DNA of 64,000 nucleotides from Plumapathes pennacea (lineage: Eukaryota > Cnidaria > Anthozoa > Antipatharia > Myriopathidae). The position numbers and the translations under genes were made by a program. The notes under the pieces were generated by a model, which was given only the letters and a program-made list of their open reading frames with translations, was not told the DNA's origin and made no database searches. The stretch is taken from NCBI GenBank assembly GCA_964036295.1, contig OZ038473.1, positions 5,115,501-5,179,500 on the forward strand. The letters are read 5' to 3'. Of the stretch, positions 60,421 through 64,000 are shown one piece after another (position 1 is the first letter of the stretch; each line of letters opens with the position of its first letter).

Positions 60421-61907
60421 GTTAGTTTTTATTAAGCAGTAGTGGCACCACGCATTGGAATGTGAAAAGTAGGGACAAAAATCTTGCATAGTTTGACAGA
60501 TTATTGTCAAAATACCATGTCAAACTTAAACTTTGTTTGTCAGTGTTTGTAGCTGAAAACAAAAAGTATTTTGAATCAGCAGTAAAAAAATAAAAAAATC
60601 ACTGCAGCTGCTATGTGCTATTAGTTGCTTGGGTTTTCGAACACTTCCTTTTGTGCTATAATAATTAGTTCCTGAAGGATCTGGGTAATTTTCTTCTAAC
60701 TTAGACTTACAAGATAAAATAATTCATTTTGACATGGTAATCCTTTCAGTTTAAAAAACAGGACCTTGTTACAAAATAATAAAACCTGTTTATAATGTAT
60801 CATGTATCATTGTACACAGCAGAAAGATAAATTACTCTTTGTGCGGAGAGAATATTTTAAGCGTGCCGTGTTTCAATTTTCATTTTATGAAGAAATCGAT
60901 TACCGAGCGAGATGCCACACTCTGGAACGCCATTGTTCGGCAAGACACCAGCGTAAGCCCGTTTGCGCGAGAGGTGCCAAAGTCCAACATATTCCAAGTT
61001 TTTAACTTTAAAAACCCAGAACAAAAAACTAGCAACATGATCAATGATTTTATCTATGTTTGAAGCGTAACGTTAAGCAAATAGACAGGGAGACGTGGGG
61101 AGTTTAGAATATTTAGAGAGTATTTAGTATTTAGGAGGTTCACAGTAGAAATTTTACATCTATATTATTTCATATACATTTATACACAACTCCACAAGCT
61201 GTAAGCTTTAAACACAAGCGCGCTTAAATAAAGGCATGGATTGATTGATTGATTGATCATAAATTCAATGTAAAACGCAATAGTCACAACCGAGAGTTTC
61301 TGATGTTAAAATATAACAAATTCCTAAAAAAACACGATGCATCCTAGGTAACGATTAAACACCACTACATATCCCATATACTCAATGTTTTCACTTGCCT
61401 TCTGGGATCTTCCGGCCTTTTTGGGTCTTCTCGTCAAGCACTTCAAATGTGTCCCTGATATATTCCTTTGAAGCATACGGGATGTGTGCTGATGTGAGAA
61501 ACGAACCTTCAGGGCCTTCTTCCAAAGAAACATTTCCTGGGATTGTCTTGCCTGCAACTTGGGCTCTTGCGTGGTAAGGAGGCCCATTTTTGTCTCCCAC
61601 CCCCACAGCATTCTTTGGTGGAGCATCCCCCGTCTTACAGCGCACATACGACACTACATTTGGGTCATTTGTAGTAAGCACCTCAAACTTGTGGATACGA
61701 TATTCCTTTGCTTCATATGGGATGCATGCTCCAACCAAACTCGTGTCTGTGGTAGATTTCACGCCAGCTTTGCAAGGGATCATACTGCCGTAGCCTAAAA
61801 AACGCGGTCGCATTGGAAAAACCAGCTTTGGCAAAGTAACTAGGGCCACCATCAAATCCCCCTGGCACGGCATTCTTTGGCGGCGACTCCCCCGTAATAC
61901 ATGGAGT
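58969..61907 (-). CDS. DM9-DM9-death domain protein (5' exons not found, one frame lesion)
   Basis: Exon 61907-61399 and last exon 59282-58969. The first has acceptor TTCGCAG and codes two DM9 (DUF3421) modules: CITGESPPKNAVPGGF...SYFAKAG...IPCKAG...GACIPYEAKEYRIHKFEVL, then TGDAPPKNAVG...PPYHARAQVAGKTIPGNV...AHIPYASKEYIRDTFEVL. The second begins V-KEDTGDQEY and codes a death domain (WESLGRQLDVPPEKIDDVKL, KAYQMLRAWYDD, YRQLGEALKDLNQNRLAEQ) with stop at 58,971. The donor is GAAG|GCAAGTG, a GC-type donor with ideal context, and acceptor is GTTAG; G|TC restores Val in phase. A six-base T run at 61,802-61,797 shifts frame inside module 1. DM9 proteins bind mannose glycans in oysters; death domains assemble signalling complexes. 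The fusion suggests an intracellular glycan sensor, an inference. No signal peptide or ATG is identified. Confidence 0.72.
59365..59421. repeat. (TA)n tract at the 3' side of the Penelope-like element
   Basis: About 27 TA units. A matching (TA)n tract is at 60,369-60,418 on the other side. Confidence 0.9.
59715..60375 (-). pseudogene. GIY-YIG endonuclease end of a Penelope-like polyprotein
   Basis: The open frame from about 60,375 reads IARTLHKHWHLLQLNPDIN, FKEPPILAYRRCRNLKDYLG, Cys pair GKCVPCMSK, then VIYIMECNKCKLQYIGKS (GIY-YIG core as IYI...YIG), the Arg helix MNIRINNHRKD, His HFSKTGHDF, and Glu in KREDYWIIKLQTLKPLGLNQ. This order (linker, CCHH-type Cys pair, GIY-YIG) is that of Penelope elements. 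No internal stop, but the RT is absent, so the protein is a fragment. Confidence 0.82.
60369..60418. repeat. (TA)n tract at the 5' side of the Penelope-like element
   Basis: About 22 TA units preceded by a shorter TATATATATGG copy at 60,371-60,381. Confidence 0.9.
60840..61258 (+). mobile_element. LINE 3' remnant with (TGAT)n tail
   Basis: The frame 60,860-61,063 contains SITERDATLWNAIVRQD and ends with stop; WNA-type C-termini are seen in LINE polyproteins. AAATAAAGGCATGGATTGATTGATTGATTGATCA at 61,228-61,258 is a typical microsatellite tail. Assignment is moderately supported. Confidence 0.5.
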
Positions 61908-61909
61908 CT

Positions 61910-63469
61910 GCGAACAGATAAAACCGGGGTGTTTTTCTGTTCTTTGTTTTAATATTTTTTTAAGCTTTCAGGATTTCTTAGTATTTCTGTATACATCAGA
62001 ACATGTTCAACCATGGACACCTAGTACAGTAGCCTGTGCGGAAACAGACGGATTTTCCGCCTGTTACTTAAGGCCGAAAACTACCAAGTTGACAACTAAC
62101 AACTTACGTTACGCCACAGGCTTTGTCTAATCAAGGTTCAGCTCTCAAAAATCAAGAATTATGCTAGCCCTGACAAAATATTATCTTAGGACTTGAAAGT
62201 TTAGCAGTATATTGTAAAATATAATTCACTTTTCTTTAAAAGTAAAATAAATGATTGATTGAGATGACATTAAAAACTAATTCAATAATAAAAATACCAC
62301 ACTGTCATTGTATCTTTAACTTTCAATTTCTCAGCCCCTCGAATGAGAGACATGGCTCTGAGAGGGGGTGCACCCAGAATTGGTAAGCTAAAACTTATCA
62401 CGAAACCTGTTTTCTGGACTTTTTCTTTTTTGTCGTATTGGCATTTTTTTCTAGCTTTTTCATAGCACAGATTATTATGGAAGTAGAAGATTGACCTGAT
62501 TCCTGGGAAGGGGTATTCCTCAGAATTTTGGTTGGGATTGTGCCATGGTTCTCAAAGTCCTTAATTTCAGATCAAAATATACAATTTCCATACGTATTTC
62601 AGACTTGTATCTCAAATGTTTCAGCTTATTTCATAATATAATATCATTACTATCCTTTCAAGCAGTTTTTCTTCCGTAGTAAATCTGCAACTCCATAATA
62701 GGCAGTTTAAGATTGTCGTATACTGCAGCCACTCACCCCTTTACGGGAGATTGTTGGAATTTCCAGTGTTAGAATGGAAACGGGTGCAACAGGCCATTTT
62801 CTTTCGTGCGCATCCATTGGCAAGCTTGAAGGGCCAAGACTTTCAAATCCACTTTTTAGCTTTCTAATCACAACAGAATGTGTTCAGCCTGAATGTAAAT
62901 ACTTCATGCTGCGTTATTATTTGAGTTAGGAGTCAGAGCTATCTTGAGTTTTAAAGCCGTTTCCTAAAACGTTCACACCTAAGTGCTAAACAATCTTCGT
63001 AGCTAAGGTTACGGCACGTCAAACTTGGATGCGCGCGCAACCTTGAGAAAATGGTCTATTAAATTACAGTTGCCATTAACGCACACAGCTTTGGTTGGAG
63101 TGTTGTGACTCTCAGACATTTTGTCAATTTCTTGTACTAAATAGCTTTTTTCTAATTTTTCAAGTACAATTTCTTGACGCTTTTTTGTGGAGTTATGTGA
63201 CTTTTTATGTGAATGCATTCATTCTTATTAGTTGGGTTTCAGTTGCCGTGCGTCCTCTCTTACACTGTCAGAGGGCTTTTTTGTAATTTTGTGGCTGTAG
63301 TATGCGTTTTAAAATATTGTAAGACCTTTTGGGGGTTTTGCCATGCGTATTTGTTTCTTCCCGCTCCAAAAGAAACTGGCAAATTTGTTTTTTTGATTGA
63401 GATCTTGTCAAACGAACCATAAGCGCAGTATGTCATATTATTACTGTAATTGCGATCAAGTAATGTTCA
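61910..63469. other. No exon recognised; presumed intron/5' region of the DM9-death gene
   Basis: No upstream DM9-gene exon with a signal peptide was found. 62,810-62,940 is a distant copy of 49,285-49,395 (AAGCTTGA-GG-CCAAGACTTTCAAAT). A 69-codon minus frame at 63,218 lacks support. Confidence 0.4.
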
Positions 63470-64000
63470 CTTACAGTAAAGTCGTAAAGTATATGAGTCA
63501 TACCGCTTTTGAGTGGTCGCTTACGAGAGCTTAAAACAAAGGAAATTCCCAAAAGTGGTCGCGATCGCTTACAGGAGCGGTCGCTTACGAGAGCTTTTAA
63601 TCACAGAGTTTGAGTAAAGTAAAGTAAAGTAAAGTAAAGTATCTGTATTTATACACGACCAGTAATTCAGCAGAGCTAGTGGGGTCGTGTTTAAACTCAA
63701 CTTAAATTTGTTAAGAATCCCAACTGGTCGGAGGCTAACCAGTTGGCTATATACAGAACGTGGCCAAGTACTTGAACCCGGGGCTACCGTGTTGCAAATT
63801 CAGCTAGTGGTCAGAGCGAGACTTGAGCCTTGGACTTCCGGAATTCAAGTCTGCCGCTTTAACCACTCAGCTACGCTGCCTCCCTTGTGTGACAATTCAA
63901 ATGGGGTTTCACAAAGGTGGTCGTAACTAGAGCTGGTGGCTTACGAAAGTGGTCGCAAGGATAGCTTTGATCGTATGTCGTTCTCGAGAAACGCGGACAG
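63470..64000. repeat. GTGGTCGCTTACGAGAGC repeat, interrupted by a SINE
   Basis: GAGTGGTCGCTTACGAGAGCTT, GCGGTCGCTTACGAGAGCTT and, beyond the SINE, GGTGGCTTACGAAAGTGGTCGC recur. They frame the SINE at 63,613-63,884 and probably belong to one older MITE running off the window edge. Confidence 0.6.
63613..63884 (-). mobile_element. tRNA-derived SINE with (TTTAC)n tail
   Basis: On the minus strand the 5' end GGGAGGCAGCGTAGCTGAG, TGGTTAAAGCGGCAGAC (A box region) and AAGGCTCAAGTCTCGC (B box) is tRNA-like. A body follows and the tail is (TTTAC)5 at 63,641-63,613. It differs from the 8,199 SINE in head, body and tail, so at least two SINE families are present. Confidence 0.8.

Overview
The window reads as a piece of an AT-rich, intron-bearing metazoan genome, most likely an anthozoan cnidarian (stony coral or sea anemone). 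That is an inference from the gene content (a Not-type homeodomain, a rhodopsin-class receptor, a DM9 module joined to a death domain) and from the repeat fauna (Crypton, Helitron, Penelope, PIF/Harbinger, an integrase-core gene, tRNA-derived SINEs, TTAA MITEs). No bacterial operon, CRISPR array, rRNA gene or free-standing tRNA gene is visible. All genes were assembled by hand from reading frames, splice-site consensus and phase.

Left part (1-17 kb). A two-exon integrase-core (DDE) gene runs off the left edge on the minus strand. It is followed by a Helitron-like element, several MITEs (two TTAA-flanked palindromic families, a nested MULE-like MITE, a GTTTAC-type MITE), a tRNA-derived SINE inserted in a larger repeat, and a roughly 4 kb inverted-repeat transposon (12.5-16.5 kb). 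That transposon has subterminal TTACGGAGGGGAAA motifs and is itself invaded by a multicopy element encoding a protein with two hydrophobic segments.

Middle part (17-37 kb). A complete seven-exon Crypton-type tyrosine recombinase gene occupies 25.2 to 18.8 kb on the minus strand, with all six catalytic positions recognisable. A second spliced gene of unknown function leaves in the opposite direction from about 26.5 to 30.6 kb. The two share a 1.3 kb upstream region and may be one bipartite mobile unit or a derivative of one. To the right lie tandem duplications, a minisatellite, an interstitial telomeric repeat and a broken PIF/Harbinger transposase.

Right part (37-64 kb). This holds the best host genes. 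They are a two-exon Not-like homeobox gene (39.5-43.9 kb), a two-exon class A GPCR with a 22-nt first coding exon (51.0-53.5 kb), and a minus-strand gene joining two DM9 modules to a C-terminal death domain through an inferred GC-AG intron (61.9-59.0 kb). That intron carries a Penelope-like retroelement fragment and a LINE tail. A Helitron-like copy sits precisely in a (TTA)n tract that is itself the tail of a LINE fragment, giving a readable insertion history. The DM9-death gene, the recombinase/unknown divergent pair and the multicopy membrane-protein element are the most likely places for new biology.
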